A DNA stretch of 64,000 bases from Clostridium pasteurianum DSM 525 = ATCC 6013. Its GTDB lineage: Bacteria > Bacillota > Clostridia > Clostridiales > Clostridiaceae. A program made the translations under genes and the position numbers. Under the pieces are notes generated by a model. That model searched no databases. It worked only from the letters and a program-made list of their open reading frames with translations, and was not told where the DNA came from. Below are positions 37,895-46,481 of this stretch, piece by piece; position 1 is the stretch's first letter, and every line of letters starts with the position of its first letter. The stretch is taken from the NCBI RefSeq assembly GCF_000807255.1, contig NZ_CP009268.1:2882384-2946383 (forward strand), in the 5' to 3' direction.

Positions 37895-38662
37895 TTGAAG
37901 GGAGTAATAGTTAAAGATAAATTTAAAAATAGAAACTTAGTGATATATATTCCGCCATCTTACGTAAAGTATAAAGCTAAAATTCCTGTTGTATATGTTC
38001 AAGATAAAGAAAGTCTATTTGATTACAATAAATATAATATATTAGAAAAACTAGAGCTTATGTTTAAAAATAAAGCATTAAAAGAATTTTTATTAGTTGG
38101 CATAGAAAGTAAGAAGCGAATTGATGAATATACACCTTGGTATTCAAAATCACTAGTAGAAAAAGGTGAAGATTTTGGCGGTAAAGGTAAAGAATATTTA
38201 TCTTTTATAGTGGAAGAATTAAAAATTTATATAGATGGTAAATATAACACTAAGAAGGATAAAGAAAATACTGGAATCATAGGTGCATCTTTAGGTGGTC
38301 TTATTTCATTATATGCTGCTTATATCTATCCTAACATTTTTGGTAAGATTGGTGCCATATCCCCTTCTTTATGGTATGAAGGATTTATTGACTTTATGAT
38401 AGAACAAGACCTACAAGTTTTAAATAATAAAATATATATGGATGTAGGCAGCGAAGAAGGATTAACTAAAAAAAACATACAAAAATTTATGGTAAAAAGA
38501 GTTCAAGAAGGTTGTAGAATACTATTATCCAAAGGTTTTGTACAAGGAAATTTAAAATTAACCCTAGATAATGGAGCAGTTCATAGTAAAGAAGCCTTTG
38601 TCAGACGATTTCCCTATGCACTGCAGTGGCTGTTTTCAATAGATACTGTGTATGACCTCTGA
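37895..38662 (+). CDS. Esterase-family alpha/beta hydrolase
   Basis: A 255-residue putative esterase (enterochelin esterase/esterase D-like). The nucleophile elbow is GASLGG (Ser about 131), followed by SPSLWYEGF, an Asp-containing MDVGSEEG strand and a His in NGAVHSKEAFVRRFPYALQW. No signal peptide, so cytoplasmic. It starts with TTG at 37895, eight bases after AGGAGG. The promoter probably lies within 37751-37880, partly new sequence beside the IS30 end. Confidence 0.85.
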   Translation: MKGVIVKDKFKNRNLVIYIPPSYVKYKAKIPVVYVQDKESLFDYNKYNILEKLELMFKNKALKEFLLVGIESKKRIDEYTPWYSKSLVEKGEDFGGKGKEYLSFIVEELKIYIDGKYNTKKDKENTGIIGASLGGLISLYAAYIYPNIFGKIGAISPSLWYEGFIDFMIEQDLQVLNNKIYMDVGSEEGLTKKNIQKFMVKRVQEGCRILLSKGFVQGNLKLTLDNGAVHSKEAFVRRFPYALQWLFSIDTVYDL

Positions 38663-38669
38663 GGTGCTA

Positions 38670-38800
38670 CTAAGCTTCTAATATCAGATATAATCTTTTT
38701 CGAGATTCTCTGCAATATTCTCTCCTCAATTAGCTAAAATGTAATCACGGATACGTTGCAAATCTTCTAATGACGCTTGAGAATATTCAACTTTTAACAT
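38670..38800 (-). pseudogene. RelE/ParE-type toxin remnant
   Basis: Directly after the antitoxin gene the minus strand encodes MLKVEYSQASLEDLQRIRDY, ILAN, then TGA (38726-38728) where Trp is typical, then GENIAENL and, after a frame change, KKIISDIRSL. This is the start of a ParE/RelE toxin broken by a nonsense codon and a frameshift, with the C-terminus gone. The antitoxin is therefore an orphan. Confidence 0.75.
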
Positions 38801-38802
38801 AC

Positions 38803-39048
38803 TTATAATCCCAAAGCAGATTCGGCATCATCTGCTGAAATCCACCCTTTCTCTCGTGCTGATTTTTCTTCTTCTTCCATCTTTGCTAATAATCTGACTA
38901 TGACTTTTAACTTATCTAATTCCTTAAATTTTATAATTGAATATTCTCCTCGTCCGTTTCTAGTTAGATAAACTGGACTATCTTCTGTTACTTCTTTTAG
39001 TACTTCCGTATAATTTCTTAAATCTGAAACTGGTTTAATATTTGGCAT
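38803..39048 (-). CDS. Phd/YefM-family antitoxin
   Basis: An 81-residue antitoxin with the N-terminal DNA-binding domain pattern MPNIKPVSDLRNYTEVLKEV, then SPVYLTRNGRGEYSIIKFKEL. The acidic C-terminus (EEEEKSAREKGWISADDAES) is the part that would wrap the toxin. ATG 39048 is nine bases after AGGAG; an upstream ATG at 39057 is too close. The cognate toxin gene downstream is broken, so it may only autoregulate or counter a toxin elsewhere. Confidence 0.87.
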   Translation of the reverse strand: MPNIKPVSDLRNYTEVLKEVTEDSPVYLTRNGRGEYSIIKFKELDKLKVIVRLLAKMEEEEKSAREKGWISADDAESALGL

Positions 39049-39289
39049 GATAATCATCTCCTGTTATAACCTCGGAAGTACTAGGAGATGACTAAAAGTT
39101 TCTCCTTGCTACAGTCAGGATTAGCTTAATAAAAATATTGAAAATATAAAGCGAAATATATACCAAATAAGAAATATCATTAAATTTTATATTACTTAAA
39201 TAGATTATTTAGGTAATATAATAGATAATTTTACATTTTATATACTATTAGGTAAAATGTAAATAAATTATTAAAAAGGAAGTGTTTTT

Positions 39290-39886
39290 ATGAAAAAATC
39301 ATTAAAACCTTTTTTGGTTGCTATTGTACTAATTTTATCTATTGTAGGTATTAATAGCTTTAGTAATCCAAAAAATGTACAAGCTGCTACAGCACCACCA
39401 ATTACTGAATTTTACATAATGGGTTATTCATAGCATGACTTATATTATCCAGATTATAGTTATCTTGATGCTTCATATGCTTCAACAATCCCAGTAGAAG
39501 ATTCAGTGCCTTATATTGTAACCTATCAATTAGGCTATGGGACGATGTTAACACCTTATAATAAACAGACTATTGATTCGTTCGGTATAACAGATTCTAA
39601 TAATACTGTTGTTGGATTTATTAAAGTAACAGCATTAACAAATGTACCTACTGGAGTAAATAGTATTAGAATGGCTTGTAATAGTTATAATTATCCTTAC
39701 AATACAATGAGTGATACAATAACTTTGGATATTGAACCACCAGCAACTGCTTCTTCAAGTTTATTAAAAATAAACAATACATCTAAATCTAGTAAAACAG
39801 CAAATTTGTTAAAAATATTAAAGGAAAGTCCAACAAAAACGATAAGCGTGGATGAATTTAAAAAAATTGAAGGATTGTCAAAATAA
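39290..39886 (+). pseudogene. Secreted protein gene with an in-frame TAG
   Basis: A continuous 198-codon frame interrupted once, by TAG at 39431-39433. The N-terminus is a signal peptide (MKKSLKPFLVAIVLILSIVG, then NSFSNPKNVQA). The part after TAG continues HDLYYPDYSYLDASYASTIP and a beta-rich, Thr/Asn-rich domain, then a linker and a Lys-rich end. AAAAGGAAG precedes the ATG. No family recognised. It may be a simple nonsense mutation; readthrough or a suppressor is less likely. The gene at 39907 follows by 20 bases. Confidence 0.72.
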
Positions 39887-39906
39887 TTTAAAGGATGGTA
39901 TGGTGT

Positions 39907-40416
39907 ATGAATATTAGTCAAGTATCTTCTAGTTCCTATTTCAATAGTAATTTTATTAGTAAATCAGTAAGCAATAACACTGATACTAAGATAATGGATG
40001 AAATAAATAATGAATCTAATCCAGTACAAAAGGAAGAGGATGAACTTTTATATCAACATCTAAAATCAGCAGGCTTAGACTTTACTATTCATTCACTAGA
40101 CTTTTATAAAAATGCTGTTCAATCATTTCCACCACTTAATGCTCCTGCAAATGTAAGAAAAGCTTACAGGGTAGCCGCTGAAAATAGTACAATTCCTAAA
40201 GGTATGACATTCTATATGTATGCTTATCAAAAGGAAACTGGTGATACTATTGATATCACTAATAATAATGTTGACGGATACCTAAATCTAATGAAAGATT
40301 TCACAAATTATTTCACAACAAGATACCAAGATAATTTGGATAGTACTGATTATGCAACAAATGTTGATTTTTTAAATAATTTTACTAATGAACTTTCAAA
40401 ATATAGATATAGCTAA
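39907..40416 (+). CDS. Hypothetical 169-residue protein
   Basis: No family recognised. Ser/Asn-rich N-terminus (MNISQVSSSSYFNSNFISKS), acidic middle, then a compact domain with FTIHSLDFYKNAVQSFPPLN and a Tyr/Asp/Asn-rich C-terminus. No signal peptide. It lies 20 bases after the interrupted secreted-protein gene and ends before a good terminator, so the two probably form one transcript. ATG 39907 is chosen from AAAGGA at 39890-39895; 39895 is too close to the ribosome site. Confidence 0.6.
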   Translation: MNISQVSSSSYFNSNFISKSVSNNTDTKIMDEINNESNPVQKEEDELLYQHLKSAGLDFTIHSLDFYKNAVQSFPPLNAPANVRKAYRVAAENSTIPKGMTFYMYAYQKETGDTIDITNNNVDGYLNLMKDFTNYFTTRYQDNLDSTDYATNVDFLNNFTNELSKYRYS

Positions 40417-40516
40417 TAAATTAAATACGGATCTTAAATAATTTGTTATATTTTAATTAAAGATTATCTTAAAATATTTTTAAAAAGACTTACTTTATGG
40501 TGTACCTTTTTATACA

Positions 40517-40546
40517 AATCTAGTATTTCTGCTAGATTCTTTTTTT
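40517..40546 (+). terminator. Rho-independent terminator
   Basis: AATCTAG (40517-40523) pairs with CTAGATT (40532-40538), followed by seven T. It closes the 39290-40416 unit. Confidence 0.85.
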
Positions 40547-40934
40547 GCCTTAAAATAGGCTTAGAGAGGTGCTGAGTTATGGCAGATACATCAAAATAAA
40601 TAACATCTATTTATATAATACAAGTGATAATCCTTTAGAGGATTGAAACATAGCTTCAGATAATATACAAAGTCAACCTACTAAAATACAAATAACTATA
40701 ATATTGATTAGTTGATAAGAAATAGAAACTTTAAGGAATTATATGCTTACAAGCACTGTTGTAACATATTGTGCTAATAAGCTTTTTCCTAATTGTTCAA
40801 CTAATAAGCATAGTGCTGATGTAGATTATGAAATAAGCTTTAGCAAACAGAAGCTTCCCAATTTTTAGAAAATCAAAGAATCTAATAGACCTTATTCAAA
40901 ATCAAAGGTTTAATCTGTAACTATTCAGCTATGC
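40547..40934. other. Gene-free stretch with decayed sequence
   Basis: GAGAGGTGCTGAGTT leads into an ATG at about 40579 giving only MADTSK before a stop, so a gene start seems to have been lost. The rest has stops in all frames. A lone GAGGATTGAAAC near 40636 looks like a CRISPR repeat end but is not repeated. Confidence 0.4.
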
Positions 40935-42056
40935 TTAAACATGCTCTGACAAGGATTTAAATATCTCCACATATTCAGAAGCTTTTCTATAAAATATTGC
41001 TGGCTTGCCAAGAGGTACATCTACCTCTATGTCTCCCCCCTTGTATACATTACCTGTCCATATATGTATCCACTCATCTTCCGGAAGATATACCTTCCAA
41101 GTAGATTTACCTGGCTCATAAACCGGTGCTACTAATATATCTCTTCCATACAAATATTCATATTTAATATTATAAGCTCTTTTATCCTGTTCATAATGCA
41201 TAAATAAAGGTCTTTGTACAGGCACTCCAATTTCTGAATTTTCCTTTACTAAGGCTTTAGTATATGATTTTAAAGTGGTGTATATTCTGCTCATCTTTGC
41301 AAAATGTTCTAGAGTTTCATCATCTGAATCAAATTGCCAGTTATCCTCTGGTCTATTACCTTCGTGAGTTCTCATTACAGGAGTGAATGCAGCCATTTCA
41401 GCCCATCTCATAAATAATTCCTTTGTTCTTTTCATTTCAAATAGAGTAGTATAGCCTCCAATATCACTGTGATGAAGTCCGCATCCTGTCATTCCTAGGG
41501 ATAATGCTGCTGGAATTACAGAAGCTAATCCATCATCCAAGCTCCAATCTACATTTTGATCTCCTGCCCACATCATTGTGCAGTATTTTTGACTTCCCGT
41601 ATAACCTGCCCTCATGAAAAATGTAACATCCTGAAGCTTTCCTGCCTCTTCTACTGCCTCTCTATTTATCTTTGCCCATATAGCAGGCCATGCATTATGC
41701 ATTATTTCAGCACTGACTCCATTGTTTAAAATAACATCCGTTGGCAGATATTCACCAAAATCAGCCATCCAGCCGGAAAGTCCAAAATCAATCATTTCTT
41801 TTTTGATTACAACCTTATACCATTCATAGGCTTCAGGTATGGTGAAATCTACTACACCTGCATAGAATTCTCCAAATTCCACCAAATAATCTTGACCCTT
41901 GTTATTCTTAGCTAAATATCCTTTCTTACTGGCTTCCTTAAATAAATAACCTTCTACAGCAATATAAGGATTTATATAACCTAAAAATCTTATTCCTCTT
42001 TCTCTAAGTTCCTTTATTTTCACATCCAGCTTCACTATTTTATTCTTAGTATACAA
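40935..42056 (-). pseudogene. Sulfoquinovosidase-like GH31 glycosidase, C-terminal half only
   Basis: A 373-codon frame resembling E. coli YihQ from about residue 307 to the end. It has the nucleophile Asp in GWMADFGEYLPTD (aligning with Asp405), the acid/base Asp in MMWAGDQNVDWS, FMRAGYTGSQKY, GLHHSDIGGYTTLFEMKR and FTPVMRTHEGNRPEDNWQFD. YihQ-type enzymes (about 680 residues) cleave sulfoquinovosides. The N-terminal half, including the family's sulfonate-recognising Gln/Arg/Trp region, is absent; the frame stops abruptly next to the hxlR promoter. No ribosome site. A deletion remnant. Confidence 0.82.
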
Positions 42057-42075
42057 TATTACATATACATATAAT

Positions 42076-42100
42076 AGTATGCACTTTTTTGATGTATACT
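42076..42100 (+). promoter_or_regulatory. Candidate HxlR operator, copy 1
   Basis: AGTATGCAC-N9-GTATACT, an imperfect 25-base dyad 21 bases before the hxlR start at 42122. An equal-length match (AGTATGCAC-N9-ATATACT) precedes the other hxlR gene at 50120-50144. TATACT here may also act as the -10. Confidence 0.62.
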
Positions 42101-42121
42101 ATCCTAAAGGGAAGTGATAAT

Positions 42122-42460
42122 ATGAGCATGAAAGAATACAAACCTATTGAAAGCCTAAAAAATATTCCATTTGGATACACTCTTTCGTTGATAAGTGGTA
42201 AATGGAAAATGGTTATACTTTACTGGCTTATTGAAGCACAACCAATTCGGTATAACGAGTTACAACGTCTTATCGGCACAATTACATACAAAACACTAAG
42301 TGTTCAGCTTAAAGAATTAGAAAATGATGGCTTAATAATACGCAAGGAATATCCTCAAATTCCTCCAAAGGTAGAATATTCTCTATCAGAAAAAGGACTT
42401 TCATTATATCCGGTACTTGAATCCATGTGTAAATGGGGTGAAAAAAATATGCCAAAATAG
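42122..42460 (+). CDS. HxlR-family transcriptional regulator
   Basis: A 112-residue winged-helix regulator: GYTLSLISGKWKMVILYWL, then RYNELQRLIGTITYKTLSVQ, LKELENDGLIIRKEYPQIPP and KVEYSLSEKG are the HxlR pattern. ATG 42122 follows GGGAAGTG; a start at 42089 lacks a ribosome site. It probably senses a reactive electrophile, redox change or small molecule and controls a neighbouring gene, but the flanking gene (GH31) is truncated, so its target is unclear. It is similar to the regulator at 50173-50505. Confidence 0.9.
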   Translation: MSMKEYKPIESLKNIPFGYTLSLISGKWKMVILYWLIEAQPIRYNELQRLIGTITYKTLSVQLKELENDGLIIRKEYPQIPPKVEYSLSEKGLSLYPVLESMCKWGEKNMPK

Positions 42461-42499
42461 ATTTTTTATTAAAACGAACATATGAAAATATACTTTACC

Positions 42500-42652
42500 T
42501 CATATTTTAACCTCAATTTCAACACCCGATTTGAATTCACCAATGACTTTATAATCAAAGACCGTTACCTTCTCAATAAGCCTCCTTACCAGCTGCTCAT
42601 CAAATTCTGTAGACTCACTTGGCTGCTCGTTCAAGAAGGCTGTCATTTCAGC
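42500..42652 (-). pseudogene. Serine recombinase C-terminal remnant
   Basis: The minus strand is open from about 42652 to the TGA at 42500 and encodes AEMTAFLNEQPSESTEFDEQ, LVRRLIEKVTVFDYKVIGEF and KSGVEIEVKI. This is the C-terminal tail of large serine (transposon/phage) recombinases. The rest of the gene is missing; a second piece lies at 42984-43081. Confidence 0.72.
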
Positions 42653-42654
42653 GA

Positions 42655-42943
42655 TACAATGATCTATTGGGTTACAAATACTATAGGATCATCAGCAGGT
42701 ATATATTATGAAAACACACATTCTTTGCCTCCAATGGGGCGTATAGATGTACCAACAGGTATAGCTCTTTTCCCGGCTGATATATTGTTGCCACCAAAAG
42801 AGTGGACTGAGCGCAATCTGAATATCACCCGCTTAACTACAATGCCTAGTGGAGGACATTTTACTGCCATGGAAGAACCTGAACTTCTAGCTGAAGAAAT
42901 TCGGGTCTTCTTCAGACCATATAGAACTAAAACCAAAAAGTAT
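42655..42943 (+). pseudogene. Duplicated 3' end of an epoxide hydrolase gene
   Basis: About 288 bases match the end of the intact epoxide hydrolase gene at 61395-61682. The coded block runs YWVTNTIGSS to MPSGGHFTAMEEPELLAEEI and FFRPYRTK. I count 18 mismatches in 280 aligned bases (about 94% identity). It includes the catalytic His region but not the nucleophile. It sits between two pieces of a serine recombinase reading the other way. Confidence 0.82.
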
Positions 42944-42983
42944 ATCAGTCCCATCAAACAAGCTTACAATAATCTTTTTCCTT

Positions 42984-43081
42984 TCAAACATTGTCACTCT
43001 TAAGTCCATCCTTCCACTTCTCCATAAAGTAATCCTTATTTTCAATGATGGCATTGAAGGTATTTATAAAAGTTTGGTATA
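42984..43081 (-). pseudogene. Serine recombinase internal remnant
   Basis: The minus strand encodes YQTFINTFNAIIENKDYFME, KWKDGLKSDNV, then TGA at 42984. This resembles the segment preceding the C-terminal tail in large serine recombinases. The order with the remnant at 42500-42652 is correct for one gene, with the epoxide hydrolase fragment between them. Confidence 0.65.
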
Positions 43082-43149
43082 AAACCCTATCATCAATGTG
43101 TTTTTTTTAACATAGAGGTTCATTTCTTTCCGAATTTTTTAAGATTAAC

Positions 43150-43208
43150 TTGACAAAATTTTAAAATAAATGTTAATATAGTTAAGAAAATAAATTAATT
43201 TTATTAAC
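43150..43208 (+). promoter_or_regulatory. Promoter and dyad operator of the marR-CDF unit
   Basis: TTGACA (43150-43155), 17 bases and TTAATA (43173-43178) form a promoter. It is followed by the dyad GTTAAGAAAAT-N6-ATTTTATTAAC (43181-43208), a likely MarR-type autoregulatory site just before the ribosome site GGAGG. Confidence 0.65.
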
Positions 43209-43224
43209 TAATTGGAGGTGTATC

Positions 43225-43641
43225 ATGAAAGAAATCAGTTCAATTTTTTCTCGTGTCTATAACAAAATTATGGCAATATATCAAAATAGTGCTAGTTCTT
43301 CATGTTTTCCTGATATGACGGTAAACGAAGAATATTATCTGGATATTCTTTACTGCTTAGGAAAACCAACATTTACACAATTTGCAGAAACGGCTCAGAT
43401 TACAAAACCCGCTGCAACTCAGATTATGAAACGTTATATTGAGAAAGGATATGTTCAGAAAATTTCCTGTGAAAAAGATAGACGTGTTTACTACTTGGAA
43501 ATAAGCGATAATGTAAAACAGTATTTTGATGAAAGCTACCGTCGTTTTGATAAGATATATGAAAACTGCTTATCCGTTCTAAGTAAGGATGAAATAAAGC
43601 AGTTAAAAAGTATTCTTACTAAAATTGACAACAACTTATAA
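43225..43641 (+). CDS. MarR-family transcriptional regulator
   Basis: A 138-residue winged-helix protein: LDILYCLGKPTFTQFAETAQ, ITKPAATQIMKRYIEKGYVQ, then the wing KISCEKDRRVYYLEIS and a dimerisation helix (LSKDEIKQLKSILTKID). It precedes the CDF transporter by 13 bases and likely represses this pair. GGAGG sits seven bases before the ATG. Confidence 0.9.
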   Translation: MKEISSIFSRVYNKIMAIYQNSASSSCFPDMTVNEEYYLDILYCLGKPTFTQFAETAQITKPAATQIMKRYIEKGYVQKISCEKDRRVYYLEISDNVKQYFDESYRRFDKIYENCLSVLSKDEIKQLKSILTKIDNNL

Positions 43642-43654
43642 AAGGAGGCTTTAC

Positions 43655-44572
43655 ATGAACCAGAAAAAATATGAGCAAAGAGCGTTGATTGTCGGAATTG
43701 CCACAAATATTCTGATGGGAGGAGCAGGGCTATGGGTCTACCATATAACAAAAATAGGAGCTCTTTTCCTGGATGCGTACTTTACGTTGGTTGCCGTCCT
43801 ATCCGGCATAGTAGCAATAATTATATCCAAGCATAGCAAAAAGACAAGTAAATCTTTTCCCCATGGATATTTCATGCTTGAGCCCTTTTATGCTATTTTG
43901 AAAACTATGCTTACACTTGTCCTGCTAGTTTATGCTACTATAAGCGTCACCACCAAGGCTCTGAATTACTTTCTCCATGGAATTGGTGAAAAAATGAACT
44001 ATGGTCCTGTCATTCCCTATGAAATAGTTATGGTGATTCTGTGTATTGCCTTGTCCTTTTTTTACTGGAATCAAAACAAACGCACCAACAATACAAGCAC
44101 AATGCTGACCGCAGAAGCAAGATCTACATTAATTGACGGTCTTATGTCAGGTGGAATTGGCGTTGGTGTCTTGATAATTTCTTTCATCACTGAAGGAGGT
44201 AATGAGAACAGTCCTTTTTCCTTTTTGCTGTATACAGGAGATTTTTTTATAACAATTATATTGGTAACATTTTCTATAAAGGAACCAATAAAGGTTTTGA
44301 AGGATTCATTTATTGAATTTGCCAACGGAATCGTCACCAAACAGGAAATAATAGTGCCAATTGAACAAGTTCTTCGAAGGCATCTTCCAAAGGATACTGT
44401 TCTTAAAAACTGCCATATTCACAAAATTGGTATGAGTTTCAGAATCTCCGTTCATTTGGATAGCCAATCCGACACAATCAGCAAGAAAGAATTGCTTCAA
44501 AAAACATCCTGCATAGAAGAAGAACTCTCTCATCAATATGAAAATATAAGCGTCAACTTTGTATTCCCATAA
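43655..44572 (+). CDS. Cation diffusion facilitator (CDF) transporter
   Basis: A 305-residue membrane protein: metal-site Asp in the second segment (LFLDAYFTLVAVLSG), and ARSTLIDGLMSGG in the fifth, with five to six membrane segments and a C-terminal cytoplasmic domain ending HQYENISVNFVFP. It would export divalent metal ions (zinc, iron or manganese) with proton exchange; the metal is not clear. ATG 43655 follows AAAGGAGG. It is probably controlled with the upstream MarR gene. Confidence 0.85.
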   Translation: MNQKKYEQRALIVGIATNILMGGAGLWVYHITKIGALFLDAYFTLVAVLSGIVAIIISKHSKKTSKSFPHGYFMLEPFYAILKTMLTLVLLVYATISVTTKALNYFLHGIGEKMNYGPVIPYEIVMVILCIALSFFYWNQNKRTNNTSTMLTAEARSTLIDGLMSGGIGVGVLIISFITEGGNENSPFSFLLYTGDFFITIILVTFSIKEPIKVLKDSFIEFANGIVTKQEIIVPIEQVLRRHLPKDTVLKNCHIHKIGMSFRISVHLDSQSDTISKKELLQKTSCIEEELSHQYENISVNFVFP

Positions 44573-44618
44573 TATAACTTCTAAAGCTAATTCTATTGCT
44601 GACAAGAATATTAAAAAA

Positions 44619-44950
44619 TTACTTCTTTTGTGGAATTGTCAATGTGAATTGAACAAATAATTCTTCATACCCTTCTACTGGTATCCATTCCCGTATTTTA
44701 TCTTCTGCTGGCCTGTCAAGCTGAGCCGTCTGTGTTTTCAACATAACATGTGCTAGGCACCCTTTATGTGATCCCGGAGTTAATACTCTTGCATATATAA
44801 CACCTTCTGTAAATCCTTTTTCCTTCGAAGCTTTATTAGATGCAAGTACAACATATTTCTTATTTATCAGGCGTGCAAGCCCGGAAATCCATCCCACATT
44901 TGATGAAAAGAATGGATAACCGTCTCGTCTACTTGTATTTCATTATTCAT
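44619..44950 (-). pseudogene. Frameshifted gene of unrecognised family
   Basis: ATG 44950, behind GGAAGAAGATG, gives MNNEIQVDETVIHSFHQMWD, GFPG. One base appears lost near 44885; the next frame then continues LARLINKKYVVLASNKASKE, KGFTEGVIYARV and HVMLKTQTAQLDRP, ending VQFTLTIPQKK. The reconstructed protein of about 110 residues reads like a small single-domain sensor (PAS-like look, not certain). No firm family. A sequencing error cannot be excluded. Confidence 0.55.
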
Positions 44951-45152
44951 ATGCTTACATCTTCTTCCTGTGTTCTATGTTTGCGATTGATTCAATTTGA
45001 AATATATTCATAACGTCTGCATCTGGACATCAAAAAAACAATTTCCCATAGCTATTGCTGGCAGGTGTCAAATAGCAAGCTTGCCAAATGTATTGCTCGT
45101 TTTCCGCCAAGGTTCAGCCCTAATGTATTATATTTTTTAAGAGGGTGAGAGT

Positions 45153-46364
45153 TTGAATAAACAACTTTTTTTATTTTTACTAGGCGGAATATCGGCTTTA
45201 ATCATTGCTATGGGCATTGGCAGATTTGCCTATACTCCAATACTTCCACTTATGCAAAATGATATCTCTTTTTCAAACACAGTTGCTGGATATCTTGCTT
45301 CAATTAACTATGCAGGATATTTGATTGGATCAATATTAGCAGGAATCATTCCTATGAAGCGGTACCGAACTATTTTATTGAGGTCAAGCGTTATTATTAG
45401 TATTCTAACCACTGCTTTTATGGGAGTATCCCATTCTTACTTACTTTGGTTTGTATTTCGTTTTTTCTCTGGAGTTGCCAGTGCCTTAGCATTTATTTTA
45501 GCTTCAAGTATAGTACTGGATAATCTAGCTGCTAAAAATAAAACAAATTGGTCAGGATTTTTCTATTCAGGACCAGGTCTTGGCATTTTTCTATCTGGCA
45601 TTGTAGTTCCAATTTTGAGTAATTTATTCAAATGGGAAGGTGCATGGATTGGATTAGGTATAATAAGCATTATCCTCACTGTATTTGTATGGAAATGGCT
45701 AAAAGACAAACCAATTGTATGTTCTCCCAAAATTAATCATAAAAATCTTCCCCAAATTCCTCCAGCTAAATGGCTTCCCTGGCTATTTATATCCTATGGA
45801 TTTGAAGGATTGGGCTATATAGTCACAGGCACATTTATCGTCGCCATAGCTGAAAAAATTCCAGGTTTTAATGGAAATGCTGCATTGGTTTGGGTTGTAG
45901 TAGGATTAGCTGCTGCTCCATCATGCATAATCTGGTCAGCACTTGGGAAAAAATGCGGATTCGTTAAATCACTAATAATAGCAATGCTTATGCAAGCCAT
46001 AGGGATTGTGATACCTGTATTTTGGATGTCCAAAACTGGTATTATTATAAGCGCATTATTATTTGGAGCTACATTTGTGGGAATAACTGCACTTGGTACA
46101 ACATTAGTAAATGAAATAAGCCCCTCAGGCAAAAATAATTTTATTGGATATTTTACAGCCATATATGCTACTGGTCAAATGATAGGACCAACAATAGCTG
46201 GATTTTTAGCATCATCTACTCAAAATTATTATCTTTCTTTGAAAGTGGCAGCAGGGATAGTACTAATTGGAGGCTGTTTACTTTTTTCAGGAATTAAATT
46301 TGAGAAAAAAACTGAAATAAAAAATTATGAGGAAAACGAACTCTTTGAAGAAGCCAGTGAATGA
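45153..46364 (+). CDS. MFS transporter, YbfB/YjiJ family
   Basis: A 403-residue, 12-segment major facilitator with the signature GIGRFAYTPILPLMQ in the first segment and NYAGYLIGSILAG. Substrate unknown for the family. It starts with TTG, preceded by GAGGGTGAG. The preceding 200 bases (44951-45140) hold no gene. It is intact amid decayed neighbours. Confidence 0.86.
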   Translation: MNKQLFLFLLGGISALIIAMGIGRFAYTPILPLMQNDISFSNTVAGYLASINYAGYLIGSILAGIIPMKRYRTILLRSSVIISILTTAFMGVSHSYLLWFVFRFFSGVASALAFILASSIVLDNLAAKNKTNWSGFFYSGPGLGIFLSGIVVPILSNLFKWEGAWIGLGIISIILTVFVWKWLKDKPIVCSPKINHKNLPQIPPAKWLPWLFISYGFEGLGYIVTGTFIVAIAEKIPGFNGNAALVWVVVGLAAAPSCIIWSALGKKCGFVKSLIIAMLMQAIGIVIPVFWMSKTGIIISALLFGATFVGITALGTTLVNEISPSGKNNFIGYFTAIYATGQMIGPTIAGFLASSTQNYYLSLKVAAGIVLIGGCLLFSGIKFEKKTEIKNYEENELFEEASE

Positions 46365-46481
46365 AATTTATTCTTATTTAGATCACAAGAAAGATTGATG
46401 AGCAAAAATATTCTTATTTTATTTATTAATTTTAAAATTAATTGATAAAGAGTCTAATATGACTTTGAAAGGATTGATTAA

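Noticed and set aside
40625-40645. GAGGATTGAAAC, resembling the end of a CRISPR repeat
   Set aside because: It occurs once; no second copy or regular spacing and no cas gene in the window.
42482-43003. A 173-codon plus-strand frame read as one protein
   Set aside because: Its first third is the reverse of a recombinase tail and only the middle matches epoxide hydrolase; the fusion is accidental.
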